64,000 nucleotides of DNA from Roseovarius sp. ZX-A-9 (GCF_028369135.1 NZ_JAPWHW010000004.1:1-64000), one strand, 5' to 3'; counted from the first letter of the stretch, positions 10,370 to 20,364 are shown. Numbers and translations are program-made. Notes: generated by a model from the sequence alone, not told the origin.

Positions 10370-11245
10370 TTATCCACAGGTTGACCAATCCCAGCGTTTC
10401 ATGCGGGCCCGGAACCAGGTGCGCTGGCGTTTGGCAAATTGGCGGGTGGCGATCACGGCTGCCCGGGTGGCCTCATCCAGGGTCATCTCGCCGCGCAGAT
10501 GGGCCATCAGTTCAGCCGCGCCAATCGCCTTGGAAGAGAGATGCGCAGGATCCCACAGCGCCATGTTGGCACGCGCTTCGTCAAGCGCCCCGTTGGCGAT
10601 CATCTGGGTAAACCGGGCCTCGATGCGCGGAGTCAGCCAGTCTTTGGGTGCATCAAGCACGATCGCCCGCGCGCTGCCCAGCGGCAACAGGGGCGGCGGC
10701 GTTGCGTCCTGCCACGCGGCCAGCCCGCGCCCGGTGGCCTGCTGCACTTCCCAGGCGCGCTGCACGCGCATCGGGTTGGCAATGTCGATTCGCGCCCTTG
10801 TCGCATCATCAAGTGTGCCGATCATCCGGTCCAGATCGCCTTGCCTGCGCAGCGCGTCCGCCTCGGCGCGCAGCGGCGCAGGTGTGGGCGGGATATCTGC
10901 CAGTCCTTCGGTGAGCGCAGTAAAATAGAGCCCGGTGCCCCCCACGATGATCACACGCTCCGGCCCGCGCAGTAATGGCGCAACCTCGCGCAACCAGTGT
11001 CCGACGGAATACGCGGCGTCATGCGGGATATGACCATAGAGCTGGTGCGGCGCGCGCGCCTCTTCCGCAGGCGAGGGCCGGGCAGACAGGATGCGCCAGT
11101 TGTCAAAGACCTGCAGCGCGTCGGCATTGACGATCACGCCGCCCTGACGCTCGGCGATCTCCAGCGCCAGCGCCGATTTGCCCGAGGCGGTCGGCCCGGC
11201 GATCAGCACTGGCTGCTCGGGGGATATGTCGCGTGACCATTTCAT
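10370..11245 (-). CDS. miaA: tRNA dimethylallyltransferase
   Basis: Transfers a dimethylallyl group to A37 of tRNAs that read UNN codons, the first step of ms2i6A formation. The 291-aa protein has the P-loop GPTASGKS (residues 17-24), [13 protein letters not shown], the [19 protein letters not shown] region and the C-terminal [16 protein letters not shown] motif that contacts the tRNA. Start ATG 11245. Divergent from pyrH, with 141 bases between them that must hold both promoters. It is one of several tRNA-modification genes in the window (mnmA, trmFO, gluQ). Confidence 0.96.
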   Translation of the reverse strand: MKWSRDISPEQPVLIAGPTASGKSALALEIAERQGGVIVNADALQVFDNWRILSARPSPAEEARAPHQLYGHIPHDAAYSVGHWLREVAPLLRGPERVIIVGGTGLYFTALTEGLADIPPTPAPLRAEADALRRQGDLDRMIGTLDDATRARIDIANPMRVQRAWEVQQATGRGLAAWQDATPPPLLPLGSARAIVLDAPKDWLTPRIEARFTQMIANGALDEARANMALWDPAHLSSKAIGAAELMAHLRGEMTLDEATRAAVIATRQFAKRQRTWFRARMKRWDWSTCG

Positions 11246-11386
11246 GGGCTTCGATTACTCCATCATGCGCGCCGATGCGAGTGGCGGCCGTGGTTTCCAC
11301 GAGAGGCGGGTTTATTGCATTGAACTTGGCCGGTGTTTGGGACATTTTGCGCGCGACGACACGGGACCCCAACTGGAGCGCGACAC

Positions 11387-12118
11387 ATGACCGATGGCGA
11401 TACCCCCAGAACCACTTTCAAACGCGTGATGCTGAAGATTTCGGGGGAGGCGCTGATGGGGGACGCGGGCTATGGCCTGCATCCACCGACGGTAGAGCGG
11501 ATCGCCCGCGAAGTGAAAAGCGTTCACGATATGGGCGTCGAGATCTGCATGGTCATCGGCGGCGGAAACATCTTTCGCGGATTGCAGGGCAGCGCGCAGG
11601 GGATGGAGCGTACAACAGCTGATTACATGGGCATGCTGGCCACCGTGATGAATGCGCTGGCAATGCAGAGTTCGCTGGAAAAGATGGGCGTCTTCTGCCG
11701 GGTCATTTCGGCAATCCGCATGGATGAGGTGGCCGAGCCCTATATCCGCCGCCGCGCGGTGCGCCACCTTGAGAAAAAACGCGTCTGCATCTTTGCCGCA
11801 GGCACTGGCAACCCGTATTTCACCACCGACACGGCCGCCACGCTGCGCGCCAATGAAATGGCCTGCCAGGCGATCCTGAAGGGCACCAAGGTTGACGGCG
11901 TCTATGACAAGGATCCGATGACCAATGACGATGCGGTACGCTTTGAGCGGATTACCTATGACGACGTGCTGGCCAAGCACTTGAAGGTGATGGATGCCAG
12001 CGCCATTGCTCTGGCGCGCGACAACAACCTGCCGATCATCGTTTTCAGCCTCGACGAGCCGGGCGGCTTCAAGGGCATTCTGGCCGGGGAAGGCACCTAT
12101 ACAACCGTGCACAGCTAA
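11387..12118 (+). CDS. pyrH: UMP kinase
   Basis: Phosphorylates UMP to UDP in pyrimidine nucleotide synthesis. The 243-aa product has the amino-acid-kinase fold with [13 protein letters not shown] near the N-terminus, [10 protein letters not shown], and the [15 protein letters not shown] substrate loop. The ATG at 11387 (MTDGDTPRT) was chosen because the extra 18 residues upstream are not family-like. It opens the long plus-strand envelope block and is followed 48 bases later by frr, the usual pyrH-frr pairing. Confidence 0.97.
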   Translation: MTDGDTPRTTFKRVMLKISGEALMGDAGYGLHPPTVERIAREVKSVHDMGVEICMVIGGGNIFRGLQGSAQGMERTTADYMGMLATVMNALAMQSSLEKMGVFCRVISAIRMDEVAEPYIRRRAVRHLEKKRVCIFAAGTGNPYFTTDTAATLRANEMACQAILKGTKVDGVYDKDPMTNDDAVRFERITYDDVLAKHLKVMDASAIALARDNNLPIIVFSLDEPGGFKGILAGEGTYTTVHS

Positions 12119-12166
12119 CGTTAAGGTCGGGCGCAGACGCGCGCGACCTCCAAGAGGAAGAATAAT

Positions 12167-12730
12167 ATGGCCGACGACTTCGAAATTGATACCGCTGATC
12201 TGGAGCGCCGGATGGAGGGCGCGATCGCATCGCTCCGGACCGAGTTTGCCTCGCTCCGCACGGGCCGGGCCTCGGCTTCGATACTGGAGCCGGTGATGGT
12301 GGACGCCTATGGCGTGAAAACTCCGATCAACCAGGTCGGCACAGTCAACGTACCCGAGCCGCGGATGGTCACGATCAATGTCTGGGACAAGGGGTTGGTG
12401 AACAAGGTCGAGAAAGCGATCCGCGAGAGCGGTCTGGGCATCAATCCGCAGATGAACGGCACGATCATCATGCTGCCCATTCCCGAGTTGAACGAGGAAC
12501 GCCGGCGTGAGCTGACCAAGGTCGCCTCGCAATATGCCGAGCATGCCCGCGTCGCGATCCGCAACATTCGCCGCGACGGGATGGACCAGATCAAGAAGGC
12601 CAAGGCCGACGGCATGTCAGAGGATGACCAGAAGTTCTGGGAGACCGAAGTGCAGGAGCTGACCGACAGGCTGATTGTTCAGGTGGACAAGCAGCTGGAG
12701 ACGAAGCAGGCGGAGATCATGCAAGTTTGA
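12167..12730 (+). CDS. frr: Ribosome recycling factor
   Basis: Splits post-termination ribosomes together with EF-G. The 187-aa protein begins [19 protein letters not shown] and carries the conserved LRTGRAS segment, [14 protein letters not shown] and the [14 protein letters not shown] helix. A GAGGAAG ribosome-binding site precedes the ATG at 12167. Its stop overlaps the uppS start (TGATG), so translation of the two is probably coupled. Confidence 0.98.
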   Translation: MADDFEIDTADLERRMEGAIASLRTEFASLRTGRASASILEPVMVDAYGVKTPINQVGTVNVPEPRMVTINVWDKGLVNKVEKAIRESGLGINPQMNGTIIMLPIPELNEERRRELTKVASQYAEHARVAIRNIRRDGMDQIKKAKADGMSEDDQKFWETEVQELTDRLIVQVDKQLETKQAEIMQV

Positions 12731-13470
12731 TGCCCGATGGTGCCCAGGAAAAAGAGCAGACAAGGCCAAGAGGGCCGAAACATGTGGCTGTCATCATGGA
12801 TGGCAATGGTCGCTGGGCGCAATCGCGAGGTCGTCCGCGGCTGTTCGGTCACCATGCCGGGGCGAAACGCGTGCGCGAGATCGTCGAGGCGTGCCCCGAT
12901 CTGGGCGTCAAGTACCTGACAGTATTTGCTTTTTCCACGGAAAACTGGAAGCGCACCCAGACCGAAGTCGCCGGGCTGATGAGCCTCTTTCGCCGCTACA
13001 TCACCAAGGAGGCGCGCGCGCTGTGCGATGAAGGCGTGCGCGTGCGATTCATCGGTGACCGGGTGCGGTTGGATGACAAGCTGACTTCGTTGATGGACGA
13101 ACTGGAGCAGATGACCGCGCATAATGACCGGGTGCATCTGACCATCGCGATCAATTACGGCAGCCGCGACGAGGTGAGCCGCGCGATCAAGCGGCTGGCC
13201 GAGGATGTGGCCTCTGGTCAGCTGTTTCCGGAGGATGTTACCGAAACCACGCTGACGCGGTATCTCGACACCCATGTTCTGCCCGATCCCGATCTGGTGA
13301 TCCGCACCAGTGGTGAGGCCCGGATTTCGAACTTCCTGCTGTGGCAATCGGCCTATGCCGAGTATGAATTCATCGACACGCTCTGGCCCGATTTCACGCG
13401 TGACGTATTCACCGGGCTGGTCGGCAGCTATGGCAAACGCGAGCGCCGTTTCGGTGCCGTGAACCTGTGA
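12730..13470 (+). CDS. uppS: Undecaprenyl diphosphate synthase (cis-prenyltransferase)
   Basis: Makes the C55 lipid carrier used for peptidoglycan and O-antigen assembly. The 246-aa protein shows HVAVIMDGNGRWA with the catalytic Asp24, the GHHAGAKRVREIVE region, FAFSTENWKR and the C-terminal RTSGEARISNFLLWQ motif. The ATG at 12730 overlaps the frr stop; a TTG one codon upstream is also possible. cdsA follows after 10 bases. Confidence 0.96.
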   Translation: MPDGAQEKEQTRPRGPKHVAVIMDGNGRWAQSRGRPRLFGHHAGAKRVREIVEACPDLGVKYLTVFAFSTENWKRTQTEVAGLMSLFRRYITKEARALCDEGVRVRFIGDRVRLDDKLTSLMDELEQMTAHNDRVHLTIAINYGSRDEVSRAIKRLAEDVASGQLFPEDVTETTLTRYLDTHVLPDPDLVIRTSGEARISNFLLWQSAYAEYEFIDTLWPDFTRDVFTGLVGSYGKRERRFGAVNL

Positions 13471-13480
13471 GCGTGCCGGC

Positions 13481-14269
13481 ATGAGCACATCTGCGCGCTG
13501 GAGCGATCTGGGACCGCGGGTGTTCTCGGCAGTGGTGATGCTGGTTCTTGCCGCGCTGGGGCTGTGGGCGGGTGGCTATGTCTTTGCCATTGGCGTCTGG
13601 ATCACTGGCAGCCTGATGGTGTGGGAACTGGTGCGCATGTTGGCACCCGCCGCGCGCGGCCTGCCGGTGCAACTGGCGCTGTTGTCCGGTGGTGCGCTGG
13701 TGCTGGCCTGGTTGCTGCCGGGGCTGCTGGTGCTGCCGTTACTCATCGGCGCGGCCCTTGTCGGGATGGGGCAGTTGCGGCATGAGCGTTGGCGCTATGT
13801 CGGATTCACCGCCGCGATCCTGCTGGCCTGTCATGCGATGGTGATGCTGCGCGAGGTGGCCGGGTTGCCGTGGATACTTTGGGTCATCTGCGTCGTCATC
13901 GCCTCGGACGTGGCCGGGTATTTTGTTGGCAAGACATTGGGCGGGCGCAAGTTCTGGCCGCGCATCAGCCCCAAAAAGACATGGTCTGGCACGATCGGCG
14001 GTTGGGTGGCTGCAGCGGTGATCGGCGTTATTTTCGGATTCGTGACCGGGGCAGGGCCGATGCTGGCACCGATCTCGGTACTGGTCGCCTTCACCGGGCA
14101 GATGGGCGACATCGCCGAAAGCGCCATCAAGCGGCACACCGGCGTCAAGGACAGTTCGAACCTCATCCCCGGTCACGGCGGCGTTCTGGACAGGTTCGAT
14201 GCGATGCTCGGCGCGGCACTGGCGGCCAGCCTGCTGTGGGGCTTGGGCCTGATGCCGGGGCTGACATGA
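13481..14269 (+). CDS. cdsA: Phosphatidate cytidylyltransferase
   Basis: Converts phosphatidic acid and CTP into CDP-diacylglycerol for phospholipid synthesis. The 262-aa integral membrane protein has about seven hydrophobic segments and the family signature near the C-terminus: KRHTGVKDSSNLIPGHGGVLDRFDAML, with the metal-binding DR. The segment SPKKTWSGTIGGW is also typical. Its stop overlaps the dxr start (ATGA), pointing to translational coupling. Confidence 0.95.
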   Translation: MSTSARWSDLGPRVFSAVVMLVLAALGLWAGGYVFAIGVWITGSLMVWELVRMLAPAARGLPVQLALLSGGALVLAWLLPGLLVLPLLIGAALVGMGQLRHERWRYVGFTAAILLACHAMVMLREVAGLPWILWVICVVIASDVAGYFVGKTLGGRKFWPRISPKKTWSGTIGGWVAAAVIGVIFGFVTGAGPMLAPISVLVAFTGQMGDIAESAIKRHTGVKDSSNLIPGHGGVLDRFDAMLGAALAASLLWGLGLMPGLT

Positions 14270-15441
14270 GGCGCGTAACGATCCTCGGGGCGACGGGCTC
14301 CATCGGGCAGAACACGCTTGATCTGATCCGCCGGGCGCCGAAGGGCTCTTACCAGGTGGTGGCGCTTACCGGCGGGCGCAATATTGCGCAACTGGCGGCG
14401 GATGCGCGGGCGTTTGGCGCGGAACTGGCGGTGACCGCCCATGACGATCTGCTGGTTCCCCTGCGCGCGGCGCTCGCGGGCAGCGGCGTGGAGGTGGCGG
14501 CAGGGGCCGCTGCGTTGATCGAGGCGGCACAGCGCCCGGCAGACTGGACCATGTCCGCCATAGTCGGGGTGGCGGGTTTGGCACCCGGACTGGCGGCATT
14601 GGAAAACGGCGGCACGCTGGCGCTGGCAAACAAGGAATCGCTGGTCACGGCCGGCCCGTTGTTGATGGCCTGCGCGCAGGCCACGGGCGCGCGCATCCTG
14701 CCGGTAGACAGCGAACATTCGGCGATATTTCAGGCCCTGACCGGCGAAGATATCGCGACCGCGCGCCGGGTGATCATCACTGCCAGCGGCGGCGCGTTCC
14801 GCGACTGGCCGCTGAAGCGGATGCGCGCGGCGACCGTGGCGCAGGCATCGTCCCATCCCAATTGGGCGATGGGCCAGCGGATCACCATCGACAGCGCCTC
14901 CATGTTCAACAAGGCGCTGGAAGTCATCGAAGCAAAAGAGTTTTTCGGTTTTCGGCCAGAGCAGATCGAAGTGGTTATCCACCCGCAATCCATCATCCAT
15001 GCGCTGATCGGATTCTGTGACGGCGGGCTGATGGCGCATGTTGGTCCGCCCGATATGCGCCACGCGATCGGCTATGCGCTTAACTGGCCCACGCGGCGCG
15101 ACCTGCCCGTTGAGGCGCTCGATCTGGCAACAATCGGCCGGTTGGATTTTGCCGCCCCCGATCCGGCGCGCTATCCCGCGCTTGGGCTGGCGTGGCAGGT
15201 TATGGCAGTTGGCGGGTTGACCGGCGCGGTATTCAATGCCGCCAAGGAGCGCGCGCTCGACCACTTCATCGCGGGGCATATCGGTTTCATGGCGATGGCG
15301 GACCTCGTGCAATCCGCGCTGGACGGGCTGGCGGGGCATCCGGAGCTTGCCGTGTCGGAAATCACGCTTGAAAGAGTACAGTCCGTGGACCACGTTACAC
15401 GGCAACACATGGATATGCAGGTAGGCCGCAGGGCCGGTTAG
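14266..15441 (+). CDS. dxr: 1-deoxy-D-xylulose-5-phosphate reductoisomerase
   Basis: Second step of the MEP isoprenoid pathway, making 2-C-methyl-D-erythritol 4-phosphate with NADPH. The 391-aa product has the Rossmann motif GATGSIGQNTL at its start, ALANKESLV, PVDSEHSAIFQ (metal and substrate residues) and SHPNWAMGQRITIDSASMFNKALEVIEA. The start at 14266 (MRRVTILGATG) overlaps cdsA by 4 bases. rseP follows after 9 bases. It supplies precursors to uppS in the same block. Confidence 0.96.
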   Translation: MRRVTILGATGSIGQNTLDLIRRAPKGSYQVVALTGGRNIAQLAADARAFGAELAVTAHDDLLVPLRAALAGSGVEVAAGAAALIEAAQRPADWTMSAIVGVAGLAPGLAALENGGTLALANKESLVTAGPLLMACAQATGARILPVDSEHSAIFQALTGEDIATARRVIITASGGAFRDWPLKRMRAATVAQASSHPNWAMGQRITIDSASMFNKALEVIEAKEFFGFRPEQIEVVIHPQSIIHALIGFCDGGLMAHVGPPDMRHAIGYALNWPTRRDLPVEALDLATIGRLDFAAPDPARYPALGLAWQVMAVGGLTGAVFNAAKERALDHFIAGHIGFMAMADLVQSALDGLAGHPELAVSEITLERVQSVDHVTRQHMDMQVGRRAG

Positions 15442-15450
15442 GACGGGGTT

Positions 15451-16803
15451 TTGGATATTTCCACGATTTTACCGCAGTTTGGCGGTGTTTTCATGACGCT
15501 TGTGGCTTTTGTTGTCGCCCTGTCGGTGATCGTCGCGATTCATGAATACGGCCATTACATCGTAGCCCGCTGGTCGGGGATCAAGGCCGAGGTGTTCAGT
15601 CTCGGGTTTGGCCCGGTGCTGTGGTCGCGGGTGGACCGGCACGGCACGCGCTGGCAACTGGCCGCATTGCCGTTCGGCGGCTATGTCAAGTTTCTGGGCG
15701 ACGCCAATGCTGCCAGCGGCAAGGATGAAGCAGTCATGGAAATGGCCGAGGTCGATCCGGTGCGGCTGCGTCAGACGATGCACGGCGCACCGCTCTGGGC
15801 GCGCACGGCGACAGTGGCGGCCGGGCCTGTATTCAACTTCGTTCTGTCGATCCTCGTCTTTGCGGCGATCATGATGACGCAGGGCAAACCCACCGACCCG
15901 ATCAGCATCGGCGCGCTGAAACCCATGCCGGTCGAAGGCGTGACCCTGCAACCGGGTGACCAGTTGCTTGCGGCGGGCGGCGTGCCGCTGCCGACCGCCG
16001 ATGAGCCCGATAGCTACGAGGCGTTCAGCAAAAGCCTGCCGGATGCACCGCTGGTCGAATACCGCATCCTGCGCGACGGGGTCGAGCAGACAGCGATCGG
16101 CCCGCATCCGCTGCCGCCCATCGTGAGCCGCTTGGCGCCGCAATCGGCGGCCTATTCCATCGACATGAAGCCGGGCGACGTGATCACGGCCATTGACGAC
16201 CGCCCCATCGCCACCTTTGAGCAATTGAAGGAAATTGTCGAAAGCTCGAACGGACGGGTGTTGCGGCTGGATGTGTGGCGCGACGGTGAAATGCTGGAAT
16301 TCGCGCTCAAGCCGCGTGCGACCGACGAACAGCAGGATGAGGGCGGCTTCGCGACACAGTGGCGGATCGGAATCGCAGGCGGCTGGGCGTTCGAGCCGGG
16401 AACCGAGCGGCTGGGCCCGTTCGAGGCGGTCACGGGCGGTGTCGTGCAAACCGGGAGGATCATCGAAGGATCGCTGTCGGGCCTGTATCACATGATTACC
16501 GGCGCAATCAGCAGCTGTAACATGTCCGGTCCCATCGGGATCGCCCAGGTCTCGGGTGCGATGGCCAGCCAAGGGGTCGAGAGCTTCATCTGGTTCATTG
16601 CGGTTCTGTCGACTGCTGTCGGCCTGCTCAACCTTTTTCCGATCCCGGTGCTCGATGGTGGGCATCTGGTATTCTACGCCTACGAGGCGGTGACCGGCCG
16701 ACCGCCCAGCGACCGTGCGCTGCGGATCCTGATGACCGCCGGGCTGACGCTGGTTCTGGGGTTGATGTTCTTTGCTCTGACACAGGATCTGTTTTGTCCC
16801 TGA
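15451..16803 (+). CDS. rseP: RIP metalloprotease RseP
   Basis: Intramembrane site-2 zinc protease that cleaves anti-sigma factors and signal-peptide remnants in the inner membrane. The 450-aa chain shows HEYGH at residues 31-35 (zinc site) in the first membrane helix, two PDZ-like regions (about residues 130-200 and 205-290), and near the C-terminus NLFPIPVLDGGHL with the third zinc ligand. The chosen start is TTG at 15451, behind GGACGG; an ATG 14 codons later (15493) would leave little before the zinc helix. The position between dxr and bamA is the common proteobacterial arrangement. Confidence 0.93.
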   Translation: MDISTILPQFGGVFMTLVAFVVALSVIVAIHEYGHYIVARWSGIKAEVFSLGFGPVLWSRVDRHGTRWQLAALPFGGYVKFLGDANAASGKDEAVMEMAEVDPVRLRQTMHGAPLWARTATVAAGPVFNFVLSILVFAAIMMTQGKPTDPISIGALKPMPVEGVTLQPGDQLLAAGGVPLPTADEPDSYEAFSKSLPDAPLVEYRILRDGVEQTAIGPHPLPPIVSRLAPQSAAYSIDMKPGDVITAIDDRPIATFEQLKEIVESSNGRVLRLDVWRDGEMLEFALKPRATDEQQDEGGFATQWRIGIAGGWAFEPGTERLGPFEAVTGGVVQTGRIIEGSLSGLYHMITGAISSCNMSGPIGIAQVSGAMASQGVESFIWFIAVLSTAVGLLNLFPIPVLDGGHLVFYAYEAVTGRPPSDRALRILMTAGLTLVLGLMFFALTQDLFCP

Positions 16804-16824
16804 CGGGCAGTTACTGAACGGGGC

Positions 16825-16850
16825 GGGGTTGCAATGATTATTGCAGCCCC
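16825..16850 (+). terminator. Hairpin after rseP
   Basis: GGGGTTGCAAT and ATTGCAGCCCC form an 11-bp stem (one G-U pair) with a GATT loop, 21 bases after the rseP stop. No T-run follows, so it may be a processing or 3'-stabilising hairpin rather than a true terminator. Confidence 0.5.
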
Positions 16851-16948
16851 GAGAATCCGCCATATTTCGGCCACATTTATGCGCCGTTCCGCGCCATATT
16901 CGGATGCCAATATTCTCTATCAACGTTCGATTCGTGAGAGGATATCAA

Positions 16949-17074
16949 ATGCAAACGCTCATTGGCGGATACCGCGGCCTTAGCCTTCTTGTCGATCTGA
17001 ACAGGGACCGGATGCTCTATCTCGGGGCGATCGGCGTCGCGCTTTTCGGCGCGTCCTACATCGCCTCGCTCTGA
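16949..17074 (+). CDS. 41-aa single-pass membrane protein
   Basis: The ATG at 16949 follows a GAGAGGAT ribosome-binding site and encodes 41 aa beginning MQTLIGGYRGLSLLVDLNRD. The N-terminal half is polar to amphipathic. The C-terminal half (about residues 23-40) is one hydrophobic helix with the pattern YLGAIGVALFGASYIASL. I recall similar short proteins in other Rhodobacteraceae but cannot verify this here. A role in the envelope is suggested only by position, between rseP and bamA. A longer in-frame reading from 16841 is not supported. Confidence 0.65.
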   Translation: MQTLIGGYRGLSLLVDLNRDRMLYLGAIGVALFGASYIASL

Positions 17075-17198
17075 CGGGCCGGGCGTGTCACTGCGCCCTT
17101 GCGACAACAGGCGCGAACAGCGTGCCATTGGCGTTTTGACAAGGCCTGACAGACCCGTTACTGACATTTCAACTGGGATGGCAGACTGGGTTTGAGCA

Positions 17199-19526
17199 AT
17201 GAATTATAAGTGTGACCTGCGCCTTGGGCGAATGGCAATTTCGACCATGAGGCAGACACTGTCCTCCCTGGTACTTATCTCTCTATTTTCTCTTTGCTTT
17301 TCGCTTTTGCCTTCGGGTGCCAGCGCGCAAAACTATCGCTTCAGCTCGGTTGCGATCGAGGGTAATCAGCGGATCGAGGCGGGCACTATCCTGACTTATG
17401 CGGGAATCGCTCGCGGCCAGAGCATCAGCGCCGCTGAACTGAACGATGCCTATCAGCGCATTTTGGCGAGCGGCCTTTTTGAAGAGGTGGCGATCAATCC
17501 GCGCGGCAGCACGCTGGAAATCCGGGTCAAGGAATACCCGACAATTTCCAAGATCAATTTCGAGGGCAACAAGCGGATCAAGGACGAGGACCTCGTCGGA
17601 ATGGTCGAAAGCGCGCCGCGGCAGGTGTTCAACCCCGCCAAGGCCGAACGCGACGCTGCCAACATCATTGATGCCTATGCCCAGACCGGACGCAGTGCCG
17701 CCCGTGTCACCCCGCGCGTGATCCGGCGCAGCGATAACCGTGTCGATCTGGTGTTCGAGATTTTCGAGGGCCGCAAGATCGAGGTGCAGCGGATAAGCAT
17801 CGTCGGCAACCGCGCTTACTCGGACCGTCGCCTGCGTCGCGTTCTGCAATCCAAGCAGACCGGCATTTTCCGTGCGCTGGTCAACCGCGATACCTTCGTC
17901 GAGGACCGGATCGAATTCGACAAGCAGGTGCTGGCCGATTTCTACGCCGCGCGTGGTTATGTCGATTTCCGTGTGACCGGCGTGAATGCCGAACTGGCGC
18001 GCGAACGCGATACCTATTTCGTGACCTTCAATGTTCAGGAAGGGCAGCAATTCCGCTTTGGCCAGATCACCACGGTCAGCGAGATGACCGGTGTAGAAGC
18101 CGAGGATTACCAGGCCGCGCTGAAAGTGCGCCCCGGCGTCATCTATTCCCCTTCGATCGTGGAAAACTCCATCGCGCGGATGGAACGTCTGGGCATCCGG
18201 CAGGGCCATGATTTCCTGCGGGTCGAGCCGCGGATCACCCGCAACGACCGCGATCTGACACTGGATGTGGAATTCGTGATCCTGCGCGGCCCGCGCGTTT
18301 TTGTCGAACGTATCGACATCGAAGGTAACACCACCACGCTCGACCGTGTGATCCGTCGTCAGTTTGACACCGTTGAGGGTGACCCGTTCAACCCGCGCGC
18401 CATCCGCGAAGCGGCAGAGCGTATCCGTGCGTTGGACTTTTTTGCCAATGCCGAGGTGGATGCCCGCGAAGGCTCGCGCCCCGATCAGGTCGTGGTGGAT
18501 GTTGATGTCGAAGAGAAATCGACCGGTACGCTGTCGTTTGGCGCGTCCTATTCCACCAGCGGCGGTCTGGGTGTGCAGGTCGGCTTTTCCGAGCGTAACT
18601 TCCTCGGGCGTGGTCAGCGTCTGACGGCTTCGATTGCTGCGGCGGCAGACAACATCAACTACAATATCGACTTCGTCGAACCGGCATTCCTCGGGCGGGA
18701 CGTAGCCTTCGGGCTCAGCTTCAGCCTGCTGGAAACCGACGATGATTTTGCCCTCTATGACACGGTGACCGGAACATTCCGTCCCAGCCTGACCTTCCCG
18801 GTCAGTGAGAACGGGCGGCTGAGCCTCTCGTATAGCGCTGCCTACAAGGACATGGACAACTATACAGGCGCGAGCGCGATCCTTGCCGCCGAGTCAACGG
18901 TCGGCGGTCTTTATTCCAGTGGCATCGGCTATAACTACACCTACGATACGCGCCGGACCGGCCTGAACCCGAATGCCGGCGTGCTGCTGTCCTTTGGTCA
19001 GGATTTCTACGGGCTGGGCGGCGATTCCGAATATATCAAGAGTTCGGTCCGCGCCATCGCACAGACCAAGGTGCTGAACGAAGAAGTAACGTTGCGCGCA
19101 ACGCTGGAAGGTGGCGCATTGCACTTCTATGGCAGCCAGAACAGCCGCGCGGTCGATCGCTACGCGGGTCAGATCATGCGCGGTTTCGAACCCAATGGCA
19201 TCGGCCCGGTTCAGAGCGGCGAGCAATTGGGCGGCAACTTCTATGCGTCGCTGAAACTGGACGCCGAGTTCCCGCTGGGCCTGCCTGACGAATACGGCAT
19301 CTCTGCCGGTGCGTTCTACGATATGGGCGCGATCTGGGACGTGGACGCCTCTGCGGGCGGGGCTGCGGTCTCCTCGAACGGGTTCAAGCCGCGTCACGTT
19401 GTCGGGGTTGCATTGATCTGGCAATCGCCCTTCGGGCCGCTGCGGTTCAACTTCAGCCATGCGCTGCAGAAAGAAACGTTCGACAAGGAACAGCAGTTCG
19501 ATCTGACGATTCAATCGGAATTCTGA
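17199..19526 (+). CDS. bamA: Outer membrane protein assembly factor BamA
   Basis: Central subunit of the BAM machine that folds and inserts beta-barrel proteins into the outer membrane. The product has a signal peptide ending near GASAQNYRF, five POTRA-type repeats (about residues 45-440, each with an [I/V]EGN[Q/K/T]RI-like strand), and a C-terminal 16-strand barrel ending FDLTIQSEF, the aromatic C-terminal residue expected for an outer-membrane protein. Length is 775 aa from 17199; in-frame ATGs at 17232 and 17247 give a shorter signal peptide and either may be the real start. skp follows after 2 bases. Confidence 0.96.
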   Translation: MNYKCDLRLGRMAISTMRQTLSSLVLISLFSLCFSLLPSGASAQNYRFSSVAIEGNQRIEAGTILTYAGIARGQSISAAELNDAYQRILASGLFEEVAINPRGSTLEIRVKEYPTISKINFEGNKRIKDEDLVGMVESAPRQVFNPAKAERDAANIIDAYAQTGRSAARVTPRVIRRSDNRVDLVFEIFEGRKIEVQRISIVGNRAYSDRRLRRVLQSKQTGIFRALVNRDTFVEDRIEFDKQVLADFYAARGYVDFRVTGVNAELARERDTYFVTFNVQEGQQFRFGQITTVSEMTGVEAEDYQAALKVRPGVIYSPSIVENSIARMERLGIRQGHDFLRVEPRITRNDRDLTLDVEFVILRGPRVFVERIDIEGNTTTLDRVIRRQFDTVEGDPFNPRAIREAAERIRALDFFANAEVDAREGSRPDQVVVDVDVEEKSTGTLSFGASYSTSGGLGVQVGFSERNFLGRGQRLTASIAAAADNINYNIDFVEPAFLGRDVAFGLSFSLLETDDDFALYDTVTGTFRPSLTFPVSENGRLSLSYSAAYKDMDNYTGASAILAAESTVGGLYSSGIGYNYTYDTRRTGLNPNAGVLLSFGQDFYGLGGDSEYIKSSVRAIAQTKVLNEEVTLRATLEGGALHFYGSQNSRAVDRYAGQIMRGFEPNGIGPVQSGEQLGGNFYASLKLDAEFPLGLPDEYGISAGAFYDMGAIWDVDASAGGAAVSSNGFKPRHVVGVALIWQSPFGPLRFNFSHALQKETFDKEQQFDLTIQSEF

Positions 19527-19528
19527 TC

Positions 19529-20203
19529 ATGCGGGGCCGTTCGGTCTGGCATGGGCTGGTGTTGGCCGCCGCATTGATCTGCGGCGGACTGCCGACTGCG
19601 GGGCAGGCGCAGGATCTCGGCACTGTTCAAAGCCAGATTCTCGTTCTTGATATCGAGGCTCTTTTTAACGGCACGCAAGCCGGGCAGCGCATGACGCGCG
19701 ACTATCACGCAGAGCGCGAGCGTCTGATCGCCAACAACCGCCGGATCGAGGCGGAATTGCGTGCCGAAGAACTGGCCCTGACCAAGAAGCGCCCAACCGT
19801 TACCCCCGCCGAGTTTCGCGATCTGGCCGATGCGTTCGATGCCAAGGTGCGCGGCATCCGGCAGGATAACGAGCGCGAGGCGCTTGATCTGGAACGACGG
19901 CGCGAGGTTGCACCTGTGCAACTGATGCGGTTGGCCGAGCCGGTTCTGGTGCAGATCATGCGCGATGCCGGGGGCATGGTCATTCTTGACCACCGGCAGG
20001 TCCTGCTGCGCGCCGACGTGATCGACATCACAGATCTGGCGATTGCCGGCGTCGACGAGGCAATCGGTGACGGTACGGGCCTCATCGGCGAGGCCCCAAC
20101 GCCAGAACCGGATGCACCCGAAAAGGCTCCGAAGGATGCCCCGCAAGTCTCACCCGACGCAGAACAGCCTGAAACGCCAGACCCCGGTGCGGCGCAAGAC
20201 TAG
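19529..20203 (+). CDS. skp: OmpH/Skp-family periplasmic chaperone
   Basis: Holds unfolded outer-membrane proteins in the periplasm. The 224-aa protein has a signal peptide (cleavage probably after GQA), then the OmpH pattern ILVLDIEALFNGTQAGQ, a long charged helical arm (about residues 55-125) and the segment GGMVILDHRQVLLRADVIDIT. The C-terminal 35 residues are a proline/glutamate/alanine-rich, probably disordered tail not found in E. coli Skp. It directly follows bamA, the standard neighbour. Confidence 0.88.
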   Translation: MRGRSVWHGLVLAAALICGGLPTAGQAQDLGTVQSQILVLDIEALFNGTQAGQRMTRDYHAERERLIANNRRIEAELRAEELALTKKRPTVTPAEFRDLADAFDAKVRGIRQDNEREALDLERRREVAPVQLMRLAEPVLVQIMRDAGGMVILDHRQVLLRADVIDITDLAIAGVDEAIGDGTGLIGEAPTPEPDAPEKAPKDAPQVSPDAEQPETPDPGAAQD

Positions 20204-20321
20204 AGCTTTTGCATTTTCCCTGATTCTGGAAAGGTGCAAACGCCAAGGGGTTGCGCGGTAACCGGTCATCATGGCCGCCCCAGGCCGACGCTGCTTGCCC
20301 ACAGGCCGCCGAATTGCTAAA

Positions 20322-20364
20322 GCGTTTCGGGATAAACTTGAATCACGAGTTTGTCCCGAGACGC
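20322..20364 (+). repeat. Palindromic intergenic repeat, copy 1
   Basis: GCGTTTC-GGGATAAAC-TTGAATCAC-GAGTTTGTCCC-GAGACGC folds into a hairpin with a stem CGGGAtAAACT/AGTTTgTCCCG. It shares its ends and core (GCGTTTC...TAAAC.TGA..CA.G) with the second copy 22 bases downstream, in the opposite orientation. Confidence 0.7.

Noticed and set aside
14173-15408. 411-aa minus-strand frame opposite dxr
   Set aside because: Shadow of dxr caused by GC-rich third positions.
15469-16923. 484-aa minus-strand frame opposite rseP
   Set aside because: Shadow frame; the plus strand codes for a clear RseP.
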